Origin: Pseudoalteromonas sp. T1lg48
Lineage (GTDB): Bacteria > Pseudomonadota > Gammaproteobacteria > Enterobacterales > Alteromonadaceae
DNA: 64,000 nucleotides
Direction: 5' to 3'
Assembly: GCF_002964785.1 (NCBI RefSeq)
Contig: NZ_PQCC01000002.1
Span: forward strand, 182,832 to 246,831
Shown here: positions 57,585 to 64,000 of the stretch, one piece after another
How the letters are laid out: the number at the start of each line of letters is the position of its first letter
Position numbering within the stretch: position 1 is the stretch's first letter
Translations under genes and position numbers: made by a program
Notes under the pieces: model-generated
Databases searched by the model: none
Told to the model about the DNA's origin: nothing
Seen by the model: the letters and a program-made list of their open reading frames with translations, nothing else

Positions 57585-58205
57585 GTGAATACGGAATCCT
57601 TATTTAGTCGTGTCCTTGATGATGTCCATCAGCAAGGCTATGCCGTCATTGAGCAGGCGCTATGCCCAAACCTTACCGCACAACTTTATGCCACCGCACA
57701 AGCGCAGCTCTCGGCTTTCTCCCCTGCGGCCATAGGCCGACAGGACGAGTTGCAACTTAATAACCAGGTAAGAAAGGATAAGACCCTGTGGTTTAGTGGC
57801 GACTGCGCTGCAGAACGCGATTACCTATCGATCATGGAATCATTGCGTTTAACCGTAAACCGGCACTTCTTTTTGGGGCTATTTGATTATGAATGTCACT
57901 TTGCCTACTACCAAGCAGGTGATTTCTATAAAAAACACTATGATGCCTTTAAGGGACGGTCGAATCGGGTGTTAACCACGGTTTTTTATCTCAATACCCC
58001 ACCACAAGGCGGCGAGTTGGTGATTTATAAACCCCGCTCCAAGGAGGTTGCCGAGCAGGTGTCGCCCAAGGCCGGCACCTTGGTGGTATTCGAAAGCGAG
58101 CGCTTTATGCATGAGGTATTGGCGGCGCAGCAGCCGCGTTTTTCCATCGCCGGCTGGTTTAGGAAAAACAACTCCATTGCCGGGGTCATAGACCCGCCGC
58201 GCTAG
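57585..58205 (+). CDS. 2-oxoglutarate/Fe(II)-dependent oxygenase (prolyl hydroxylase-like)
   Basis: A 206-residue protein of the P4Hc-like dioxygenase family. The iron-binding triad is visible: HYD in YKKHYDAFKG near residue 124 and the distal His in RFMHEVL near 179, with the 2-oxoglutarate-binding Arg in QPRFSIAGWF. VFYLNTPPQGGELVIY is the conserved double-stranded beta-helix core. It could hydroxylate a proline on a protein such as a ribosomal protein or EF-Tu, as some bacterial members do, but this is only inference. GTG is the start. Confidence 0.88.
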   Translation: MNTESLFSRVLDDVHQQGYAVIEQALCPNLTAQLYATAQAQLSAFSPAAIGRQDELQLNNQVRKDKTLWFSGDCAAERDYLSIMESLRLTVNRHFFLGLFDYECHFAYYQAGDFYKKHYDAFKGRSNRVLTTVFYLNTPPQGGELVIYKPRSKEVAEQVSPKAGTLVVFESERFMHEVLAAQQPRFSIAGWFRKNNSIAGVIDPPR

Positions 58206-58243
58206 TAAATGCTATAGGTAACGCGCCCAATAGGGGCGCTTTA

Positions 58244-59113
58244 TCAAAACAGACTGATAGCCAGGCCGATAAAGATGGCCATACCCACATAATGATTATT
58301 CAAAAACGCCGCAAAGCAGGCATCCCGATCACGCTGACGGCTTAAATAAAGCTGTCGTATCAACAACAGCACCGCCACCAAAAGCCCAAGCCAATATGGC
58401 CAAGCTAATTGCGCCGAGTAACCTATGTACACAAGTATGGCCATAAATAGGGCATTCAGAAGCGCCACCATGGCCAAATCAAAGCGACCAAATAGAATCG
58501 CCGTGGACTTAATGCCGATTTTCACATCATCATCCCTATCCACCATGGCGTATAGGGTATCGTAGGCTACCGTCCACAGCAGATTGGCTATAAACAACAA
58601 CCAGGCCTGCATAGGCACGGTTTCCAACGTAGCCATATAGGCCATTGGAATAGCCCAGCTAAAGGCTGCTCCCAGCACCACCTGAGGTAAATGGGTATAG
58701 CGCTTCATAAAGGGATAACAAGCCGCCAAAGCCAGAGCCGCAAAAGACAGGGCCAGGGTTTGCCAGTTGAGCAGCAACACCAGCATAAAGGCTATGCTCA
58801 CCAGCAAGGCAAAGAGACTCAGGGCCTCACCGGCGCTGACCTTGCCAGCGGCCAGGGGCCGGGCCTGAGTTCGAGCTACGGCACCATCGACCTTACGATC
58901 GGCAAAATCGTTGATCACACAGCCGGCACTGCGCATTACAAACACCCCGGCGGAAAATATCACTATCAACTCAAGAGCCGGCCATCCTTCCGCCGCCAGC
59001 CACAGAGCCCACAAGGTAGGCCACAACAGCAATAAGGTGCCTATGGGCTTATCGGTGCGCATAAGTTGTTGGTAGTGAGGCCTGTGCGCCCAGTGCAATG
59101 CTGCTAACTTCAT
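58244..59113 (-). CDS. ubiA: 4-hydroxybenzoate octaprenyltransferase UbiA
   Basis: A 289-residue inner-membrane prenyltransferase with about nine helices. The first Asp-rich motif is [13 protein letters not shown], and the second region holds [13 protein letters not shown]. It joins the polyprenyl chain (from IspB) to 4-hydroxybenzoate (from UbiC). ATG 59113 is used: it overlaps the ubiC stop by the common ATGA and starts [17 protein letters not shown]. The frame is open further upstream to 59149. Confidence 0.95.
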   Translation of the reverse strand: MKLAALHWAHRPHYQQLMRTDKPIGTLLLLWPTLWALWLAAEGWPALELIVIFSAGVFVMRSAGCVINDFADRKVDGAVARTQARPLAAGKVSAGEALSLFALLVSIAFMLVLLLNWQTLALSFAALALAACYPFMKRYTHLPQVVLGAAFSWAIPMAYMATLETVPMQAWLLFIANLLWTVAYDTLYAMVDRDDDVKIGIKSTAILFGRFDLAMVALLNALFMAILVYIGYSAQLAWPYWLGLLVAVLLLIRQLYLSRQRDRDACFAAFLNNHYVGMAIFIGLAISLF

Positions 59114-59694
59114 AGGTACGGATAGGCTCCCGGTAAAAACACTTCGCACACCATAATTTGTTGCCCGGTCAGGTTAAAACGACTGCGACGCCCCCATAAG
59201 GGCTGGGTCGGCAAATTAAAGGACAGGGTCAAGGCTTGAAGGTCGCTATTGGCGCTGAAATCGGCGACCTGCAATTGCTGACGAGACAACTGGGGATCCT
59301 GGAAAATCACTTCGCCCAAGGGCTTATCGCCAAGGTGCGTAAGGTCCACCCCCTGCTCCGCATGAGCATGACAGGGGATCCAGCTTTGGGCATAAACCAT
59401 AGGCTGACTATCACAAAACAAGATTACTTCACGCACACGTAACTGCGCGGTAGTGCAGGTAAAGATGTCGCTTTGGTAAGTCTCGGCGGCAACAAGGCGC
59501 TCGCTCAGCACCTCAACGGCAAACTGTTCGGATAAAGATTTAAGCCGCTGGGTGAGCGAGTTAGGCTCGACTAACCAGTCAAGCAATTGCTCTGATACGG
59601 CGACGCGCTCGACATCTTGCCATTGCGCCTGCAACGAAAGAGGGTAAGTAGGCAAAGGACCACTCAAATGAATCAAAAAACACCGTGGGATCAT
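59110..59694 (-). CDS. ubiC: Chorismate pyruvate-lyase UbiC
   Basis: A 194-residue enzyme that makes 4-hydroxybenzoate and pyruvate from chorismate, the first step of ubiquinone ring synthesis. Recognisable parts are [19 protein letters not shown] near the middle and [22 protein letters not shown] at the end in two blocks, with conserved Arg and Glu. The start is uncertain: a TTG a few codons downstream is possible. It leads the ubiC-ubiA pair. Confidence 0.92.
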   Translation of the reverse strand: MIPRCFLIHLSGPLPTYPLSLQAQWQDVERVAVSEQLLDWLVEPNSLTQRLKSLSEQFAVEVLSERLVAAETYQSDIFTCTTAQLRVREVILFCDSQPMVYAQSWIPCHAHAEQGVDLTHLGDKPLGEVIFQDPQLSRQQLQVADFSANSDLQALTLSFNLPTQPLWGRRSRFNLTGQQIMVCEVFLPGAYPYL

Positions 59695-59817
59695 ACCACC
59701 GCTCAGGCAAGGGCTAAAGAGATGTGTTTACCGCCGGGTTGTTACATTTGCCCTAGACGCAAAAACGACAAGCACGTAAAGTAACGCTAATGGAATTTAT
59801 AATAACGACCACACATT

Positions 59818-60216
59818 ATGCGCTTTGCAACTAACCTGCTGTTCGCACTAATTTTATTACTTACAATTGGAGCGCCAAAAAAGGCTGCGGCCGATGTTGG
59901 CTATTATGGTTTTGAACCAGACATAGTCGCTAACTACATCAGCATATCGGGACGTAAACTCGGCTATGTGCGCGTCACCGTCGATTTAATGCTAGAAGAT
60001 ATCAACAACCTGGCGGTGGTGGAGCATCATATGCCCTTGCTGCGCGATGCCATAGTCGAAATTCTATCCCAGGAGCCGGAAGAAAAAATCAAAAGCCTGA
60101 GCGGGCGTGAAGAGATCCGACAAAAATGCCTTGAGCGCATTAACACCCTGCTGCAGCAGGAAACCGGCCAGGATATTATCCGCGACCTCCTCTTTACCAA
60201 GTATCTCTACCATTAG
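59818..60216 (+). CDS. Stand-alone FliL-like protein
   Basis: A 132-residue protein with a hydrophobic N-terminus (LLFALILLLTIGA), acting as a signal peptide or anchor, and a FliL-type domain: GYVRVTVDLMLED, then HMPLLRDAIVEILS and CLERINTLLQQETGQ. FliL proteins sit around the flagellar motor. This copy is outside any flagellar cluster, next to ubiC and glpG, an arrangement I associate with Shewanella-like genomes. It may be a second FliL with another partner. It ends at a bidirectional terminator. Confidence 0.82.
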   Translation: MRFATNLLFALILLLTIGAPKKAAADVGYYGFEPDIVANYISISGRKLGYVRVTVDLMLEDINNLAVVEHHMPLLRDAIVEILSQEPEEKIKSLSGREEIRQKCLERINTLLQQETGQDIIRDLLFTKYLYH

Positions 60217-60224
60217 TAGAAAGT

Positions 60225-60251
60225 AAAAAAGCGACCCTAGGTCGCTTTTTT
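60225..60251. terminator. Bidirectional terminator
   Basis: GCGACC-CTA-GGTCGC with six A before and six T after. It serves the FliL-like gene on the + strand and glpG on the minus strand. Confidence 0.88.
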
Positions 60252-61071
60252 ACTGCCGCTCAGTATTGCGACTCAATGCCATAAACACCGCAATCAGCAT
60301 CCCGCTGAGCAGGCCACCTAAGTGCGCCCAATTGGCCATGGGCATAAAGAAGGTATCGGTAAAACCGAAGGCCAACCACAGCAATAAAAAGCCTATCATG
60401 CCCTTGGTCATCATCGGCCTGGTCTTTGCCAGCAAGGGATATATCCAGCAAAAGCCGACCTGGGCATACACCACCCCGGAAAGGCCACCAAAATTGGGCC
60501 CCACCATTAGATACTGTGCCCAGCTGCTGACCAAGGAGCCGATAATAAACAGGCTTACCAGTGTCAGTTTTGAGGTCTGCCGCTCAATGGCCGGGCCCAG
60601 AGTCAGCCACCATAACACATTAAAAATCAGATGAATGGCAGAGAAATGGACGATAGAGGGCGTCAACCAGGATAAGGGCTGTGCGGGGTTAAACTGCAAC
60701 AGCGGGAAAATCTCGGCGAATTGACCGAGCAAGAACAAGGCGTAGATCAGCACACTCACAATACTGATACCCTTAACCAGCAGGCTTAATTGGTTAAAGC
60801 GCTGCAACAGGTTCAGCTTGGTGCCGCCGTAAACCAGGCCCGAGTCGGTACGGCCACTTTGCCAGGCGGCATCGGCATAACGAGGATGATCCGGTTGTGC
60901 CTGAAATTCTTGCCATAACGGTTGGACCTGATGAAAGTGCTCCGGGGCAACGCCAATAATCACATGGCCCTGCTCGCCTTGTCTTAGTGCGCCCACAAAG
61001 CCCTTTGTGCCGATATAATCGACAAAGCCTTGCGCCGCGCGCACATTATTGGTGCTGCCAAGCTCTATCAT
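60250..61071 (-). CDS. glpG: Rhomboid intramembrane serine protease GlpG
   Basis: A 273-residue protein. A cytoplasmic N-terminal domain (about 1-75) precedes six membrane helices. The catalytic Ser is in FGGLSGVVYAQ near residue 199, the catalytic His in WAHLGGLLSG, and HLIFNVLWW holds the conserved His/Asn of helix 2. GlpG cleaves membrane proteins within the bilayer. It overlaps glpE by four bases. Full length and all key residues are present. Confidence 0.95.
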   Translation of the reverse strand: MIELGSTNNVRAAQGFVDYIGTKGFVGALRQGEQGHVIIGVAPEHFHQVQPLWQEFQAQPDHPRYADAAWQSGRTDSGLVYGGTKLNLLQRFNQLSLLVKGISIVSVLIYALFLLGQFAEIFPLLQFNPAQPLSWLTPSIVHFSAIHLIFNVLWWLTLGPAIERQTSKLTLVSLFIIGSLVSSWAQYLMVGPNFGGLSGVVYAQVGFCWIYPLLAKTRPMMTKGMIGFLLLWLAFGFTDTFFMPMANWAHLGGLLSGMLIAVFMALSRNTERQ

Positions 61072-61385
61072 TTTTCAACCAGTTCCGGAAATTGTGTGGC
61101 CCAGGCCGAGAAGCCGCCATCCATGGTATAGACATCATCAAAGCCCTGCTCGGCCAGATAACCCGCCGCGCCTTGTGAGCTAATACCATGATAGCAAACA
61201 ACAATAATTGGCTGGTCATACTCTTTATGAAGCATAAACTCACCGATATTACTATTGCTTAGGTGCTCGGCCTTGGGAATATGTCCGGCCGCAAAGGAGT
61301 TGGGATCGCGAATATCCGCAATCACCACATTTTCATCATTTAACAGGGCCTGGGTCTGCGCCACTGAAATATGTTTGTATGCCAT
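61068..61385 (-). CDS. glpE: Thiosulfate sulfurtransferase GlpE
   Basis: A 105-residue single-domain rhodanese. The catalytic loop is VVCYHGISSQGAA with the active Cys near residue 64; DIRDPNSFAAGHI is the first conserved block. It moves sulfur from thiosulfate to acceptors such as cyanide or thioredoxin. It is paired with glpG, as in E. coli, though glpD and glpR are absent here. Confidence 0.94.
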   Translation of the reverse strand: MAYKHISVAQTQALLNDENVVIADIRDPNSFAAGHIPKAEHLSNSNIGEFMLHKEYDQPIIVVCYHGISSQGAAGYLAEQGFDDVYTMDGGFSAWATQFPELVEK

Positions 61386-61412
61386 AGTGCTGTAACTACT
61401 CTTCTAAAACAA

Positions 61413-61433
61413 AAGGCGGCCTCAGCCGCCTTA
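61413..61433. terminator. Terminator after tdh
   Basis: The stem AAGGCGGC / GCCGCCTT with the loop CTCA is followed on the minus strand by TTTTGTTTT. It lies 11 bases after the tdh stop and before glpE. Confidence 0.83.
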
Positions 61434-61443
61434 TTTTTGCTCA

Positions 61444-62469
61444 TTATGCCCAGTCTAGAATGACTTTACCAGACTGACCGCTAAGCATGGTATCGAAGCC
61501 TTCCTGGAAGTCATCGATATTAAATTCATGGGTAATGATGGGCGAAATATCCAGACCCGACTGGATCAGGCTGGCCATCTTGTACCAGGTTTCGAACATT
61601 TCTCGACCGTAAATACCCTTGATGATCAAGCCCTTGAAAATAACCTGGTTCCAATCAACGGCCATGTCCGAAGGTGGAATACCCAGCATGGCAATTTTAC
61701 CGCCATGGTTCATGTTATTCAGCATAGAGTTGAAGGCCACCGGCACACCCGACATTTCCAGACCCACGTCGAAGCCTTCGGTCATACCCAGCTCTTTCAT
61801 CACGTCTTCGAGCTTTTCCTGACTTACGTTAACGGCGCGGGTAGCACCCATTTTCTTAGCCAGATCAAGACGGTACTCGTTAATGTCGGTGATCACCACG
61901 TTGCGGGCACCCACGTGCTTAGCAACCGCGGCGGCCATAATACCGATAGGACCGGCACCGGTGATCAACACGTCTTCACCCACCAGGTCGAAAGACAGCG
62001 CCGTGTGCACCGCATTACCGAACGGGTCGAAGATAGACGCCAATTCATCCGGGATATTGTCTGGAATTTTAAAGGCATTGAATGCCGGAATAACCAGGTA
62101 CTCTGCGAAGCTACCCTCGCGGTTTACGCCCACACCGATAGTGTTGCGGCACAGGTGTACACGACCGGCTCGGCAGTTACGGCAGTGGCCACAGGTAATA
62201 TGGCCTTCGCCAGAAACACGGTCGCCAATTTCGAAGCCGCGCACTTCCTGGCCCATGTCCACCACTTCGCCCACATATTCATGCCCCACAACCATGGGCA
62301 CAGGAATGGTGTTTTGCGCCCATTCATCCCAGTTGTAGATATGTACATCGGTACCACAGATGGCGGTTTTACGAATTTTGATCAGCAGATCGTTATGACC
62401 TACTTCCGGCTTAGGGGCATCCGTCATCCAGATGCCTTTTTCTGCCTTAAGTTTTGATAATGCTTTCAT
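61444..62469 (-). CDS. tdh: L-threonine 3-dehydrogenase Tdh
   Basis: A 341-residue zinc alcohol-dehydrogenase family enzyme that oxidises threonine to 2-amino-3-ketobutyrate with NAD. The catalytic zinc region is [15 protein letters not shown] and [12 protein letters not shown]; the structural zinc cysteines are in [15 protein letters not shown]. The NAD site is [14 protein letters not shown]. The length equals E. coli Tdh. It follows kbl by 11 bases, and Kbl takes its product to glycine and acetyl-CoA. Confidence 0.97.
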   Translation of the reverse strand: MKALSKLKAEKGIWMTDAPKPEVGHNDLLIKIRKTAICGTDVHIYNWDEWAQNTIPVPMVVGHEYVGEVVDMGQEVRGFEIGDRVSGEGHITCGHCRNCRAGRVHLCRNTIGVGVNREGSFAEYLVIPAFNAFKIPDNIPDELASIFDPFGNAVHTALSFDLVGEDVLITGAGPIGIMAAAVAKHVGARNVVITDINEYRLDLAKKMGATRAVNVSQEKLEDVMKELGMTEGFDVGLEMSGVPVAFNSMLNNMNHGGKIAMLGIPPSDMAVDWNQVIFKGLIIKGIYGREMFETWYKMASLIQSGLDISPIITHEFNIDDFQEGFDTMLSGQSGKVILDWA

Positions 62470-62480
62470 CGATGCGCTCC

Positions 62481-63677
62481 TTAAATAACGCCCAACTCTT
62501 TACCGATACGGGTAAAGGCTGCAATCGCTTTATCAAGCTGCTCTTTGGTGTGGGCAGCCGAAATCTGCGTACGAATACGCGCCTGGCCCTTAGGTACCAC
62601 AGGGAAAGAGAAGCCAGTAACATAAATGCCTTCGGCAAGAAGCTTATCAGCCATTTCACCTGCCAGTTTTGCATCGCCCAGCATCACCGGAATGATGGCG
62701 TGGTCTTTACCCGCACAGGTAAAGCCTGCGGCTTCCATTTGCTCGCGGAAATAAGCGGCATTTGACCACAGAGTATCGCGCAGCTCTTTGCCGTCGGCCA
62801 GCATCTCTAATACCTTGATAGAGGCGGTGACGATCGACGGTGCCAAAGAGTTCGAGAACAAATACGGGCGCGAACGCTGACGTAACCACTCAACAATCTC
62901 TTTCTTACCCGAAGTATAGCCGCCCGAGGCGCCACCCAGTGCTTTACCTAGGGTACCCGTGATAATGTCGACACGGTCCATGACGCCACAGTATTCCGGC
63001 GTACCACGACCGTTTTCACCCACAAAACCAACGGCGTGAGAATCATCCACCATCACCAGGGCATCGTATTTGTCGGCCAGGTCACAAACGGCTTTAAGAT
63101 TACAGATCACACCGTCCATCGAGAATACGCCATCGGTGGCGATCAGCTTGGTTTTAGCACCCGCTTCGTCGGCGGCGATCAATTGCTGCTCAAGGTCCGC
63201 CATGTCGTTGTTAGCATAACGGAAGCGCTTGGCTTTACACAGACGCACACCGTCGATGATGGAAGCGTGGTTTAATGAATCTGAGATAATGGCATCGTCG
63301 GCACCAAGAATGGTTTCGAACAGGCCGGCGTTGGCGTCAAAACACGACGAGTACAAAATAGTGTCTTCGGTTTGTAGAAACTCGCTGATTTTCGCTTCAA
63401 GAGTTTTATGAATGTCCTGCGTACCACAGATAAAGCGTACCGAGGCCACGCCGAAACCGTGATCGCTCAAACCTTGCTGTGCCGCTTTGATCAGCTCAGG
63501 GTGGTTAGCTAAACCCAGGTAGTTGTTGGCACAAAAGTTAATAACTTTATCGCCACTGGCTACTTGAATCTCGGCTTGCTGTTGCGAGGTGATAATACGC
63601 TCACTTTTGTACAGACCATCGGCTTTCACTTGCTCGATTTGTGCTTGCAGCTGGCTATAAAACGCAGAAGCTCTCAT
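62481..63677 (-). CDS. kbl: Glycine C-acetyltransferase Kbl (2-amino-3-ketobutyrate CoA ligase)
   Basis: A 398-residue PLP enzyme, the same length as in E. coli. The PLP lysine is in [14 protein letters not shown] near residue 245, and other family blocks are [14 protein letters not shown] and [19 protein letters not shown] 63677 with GGAGAAA upstream is clearly the start, although the frame is open to 63821. The leader holds a hairpin at 63694-63723. It works with Tdh in threonine breakdown. Confidence 0.97.
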   Translation of the reverse strand: MRASAFYSQLQAQIEQVKADGLYKSERIITSQQQAEIQVASGDKVINFCANNYLGLANHPELIKAAQQGLSDHGFGVASVRFICGTQDIHKTLEAKISEFLQTEDTILYSSCFDANAGLFETILGADDAIISDSLNHASIIDGVRLCKAKRFRYANNDMADLEQQLIAADEAGAKTKLIATDGVFSMDGVICNLKAVCDLADKYDALVMVDDSHAVGFVGENGRGTPEYCGVMDRVDIITGTLGKALGGASGGYTSGKKEIVEWLRQRSRPYLFSNSLAPSIVTASIKVLEMLADGKELRDTLWSNAAYFREQMEAAGFTCAGKDHAIIPVMLGDAKLAGEMADKLLAEGIYVTGFSFPVVPKGQARIRTQISAAHTKEQLDKAIAAFTRIGKELGVI

Positions 63678-63693
63678 AAATTTCTCCAATACT

Positions 63694-63723
63694 TGAACCG
63701 ACTCTCTTGGCCGGGCCGGTTCA
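63694..63723 (-). promoter_or_regulatory. Leader hairpin before kbl
   Basis: TGAACCG and CGGTTCA form a 7-bp stem, extended by a G-U and a C-G pair, in the leader of kbl-tdh about 16 bases before the ATG. There is no T-run. It may be a half-site pair for a regulator or an mRNA structure; no known class was recognised. Confidence 0.35.
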
Positions 63724-63869
63724 GCGGTTAATAAATATTTGGGGTATTGTAAAAGGTTCGCGGCACAATTGCATCGTTTGTCGTTCATCGCAGTGCAGAT
63801 AAAGATGCACCCTGTGAGCATAGATATTTACACTTGGGTTTGTGCCAGGGCTTTCGGTCAGGCCTTCAA

Positions 63870-64000
63870 CTAAGCCGTCGGTAAAGCCTGTACTAACGCC
63901 GGCACCTCGGCAAGAGAGTCACAGACCAGATCGGCATCGGCCAACGCCTGCTCGGCAAACTCCTGACCACTGCGCACCAGAATTTTAGTACCTATACCAC
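63870..64000 (-). CDS. gmhB: D-glycero-beta-D-manno-heptose 1,7-bisphosphate 7-phosphatase, C-terminal part
   Basis: The last 43 codons or so of a minus strand gene cut by the window end. The reading GIGTKILVRSGQEFAEQ, then ADLVCDSLAEVPALVQ, matches the C-terminus of GmhB (HAD-type phosphatase), where AG(V/I)GTKVLVRTG and a D-x-V-x-x-SL-A-(D/E)-(L/V)-P block occur. GmhB acts in ADP-heptose synthesis for the lipopolysaccharide core. The stop is TAG at 63870-63872. The rest of the gene lies outside, so the call is based on a short piece. Confidence 0.72.
   Translation of the reverse strand, partial: GIGTKILVRSGQEFAEQALADADLVCDSLAEVPALVQALPTA

Noticed and set aside
61528-62457. 309-codon + strand frame
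   Set aside because: It is exactly antisense to tdh, has no ribosome site or recognisable domain, and tdh is certain.

Overview
The window looks like a stretch of core chromosome from a marine-type gammaproteobacterium of the Alteromonadales kind, close in gene order to Shewanella and its relatives. The evidence is the conserved blocks rapA-rluA-(djlA)-lptD-surA-pdxA-rsmA-apaG-apaH, rplU-rpmA-obgE-folA opposite ispB, ftsY-ftsE-ftsX-rpoH opposite rsmD, ubiC-ubiA, glpE-glpG and kbl-tdh. Families typical of this group also occur (SO_0444-type metal permease, DUF3283, DUF3192, DUF3718, DUF2007). No phage, integrase, transposase, CRISPR array, tRNA or rRNA gene was recognised. The genus cannot be fixed from reading alone.

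Layout. 1-6.2 kb: an exported DsrE-like protein, a DUF885 lipoprotein, a PepSY membrane protein behind a strong Fur-box candidate, an exported IroE/Fes-like esterase, and a frameshifted SIMPL-domain gene. 6.2-15 kb: a Pat-type acetyltransferase, a voltage-gated K+ channel, and a very large propeller/PAS/GGDEF/EAL sensor gene (one frameshift) in an operon with a GNAT protein and a DUF3283 protein. 15-23.2 kb: small metabolic and regulatory genes, including a ZntR-like regulator with a textbook MerR-type promoter and its metal permease, a GGDEF response regulator and a PIN-PhoH ATPase. 23.5-35.8 kb: RNA polymerase recycling (rapA), RNA modification (rluA, rsmA) and outer-membrane biogenesis (lptD, surA, djlA) with pdxA and apaGH. 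35.9-40.8 kb: a chemoreceptor, an exported amidohydrolase, a small membrane protein and a Crp/Fnr regulator. 40.9-43.5 kb: nucleobase salvage (phosphoribosyltransferase, uraA, upp). 43.6-48.8 kb: a DUF3718 protein, folA, obgE, rpmA, rplU, ispB and rpoH. 49-55.8 kb: ftsX, ftsE, ftsY with a 14-copy peptide repeat, rsmD, yjaG, a DUF2007 protein and a glutamine/glutamate-rich coiled-coil protein. 56-64 kb: DUF2721, a LysR regulator, a 2OG-Fe(II) oxygenase, ubiA/ubiC, a stand-alone FliL-like protein, glpG/glpE, tdh/kbl and the 3' end of gmhB.

Three genes carry single-base frameshifts: the SIMPL gene, the large sensor and, strikingly, rplU for ribosomal protein L21. Each can be repaired by adding or removing one base in a short run of identical bases. 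Because L21 is expected to be needed, sequencing or assembly error is the simplest reading, and the other two should be read with the same suspicion. Two families of short palindromic dispersed repeats are visible. I found no convincing new multi-gene system. The most interesting leads are the degenerate GGDEF/EAL sensor operon, the FtsY repeat array, a hairpin covering the rluA start, and an unexplained terminator in an otherwise empty 360-bp gap.
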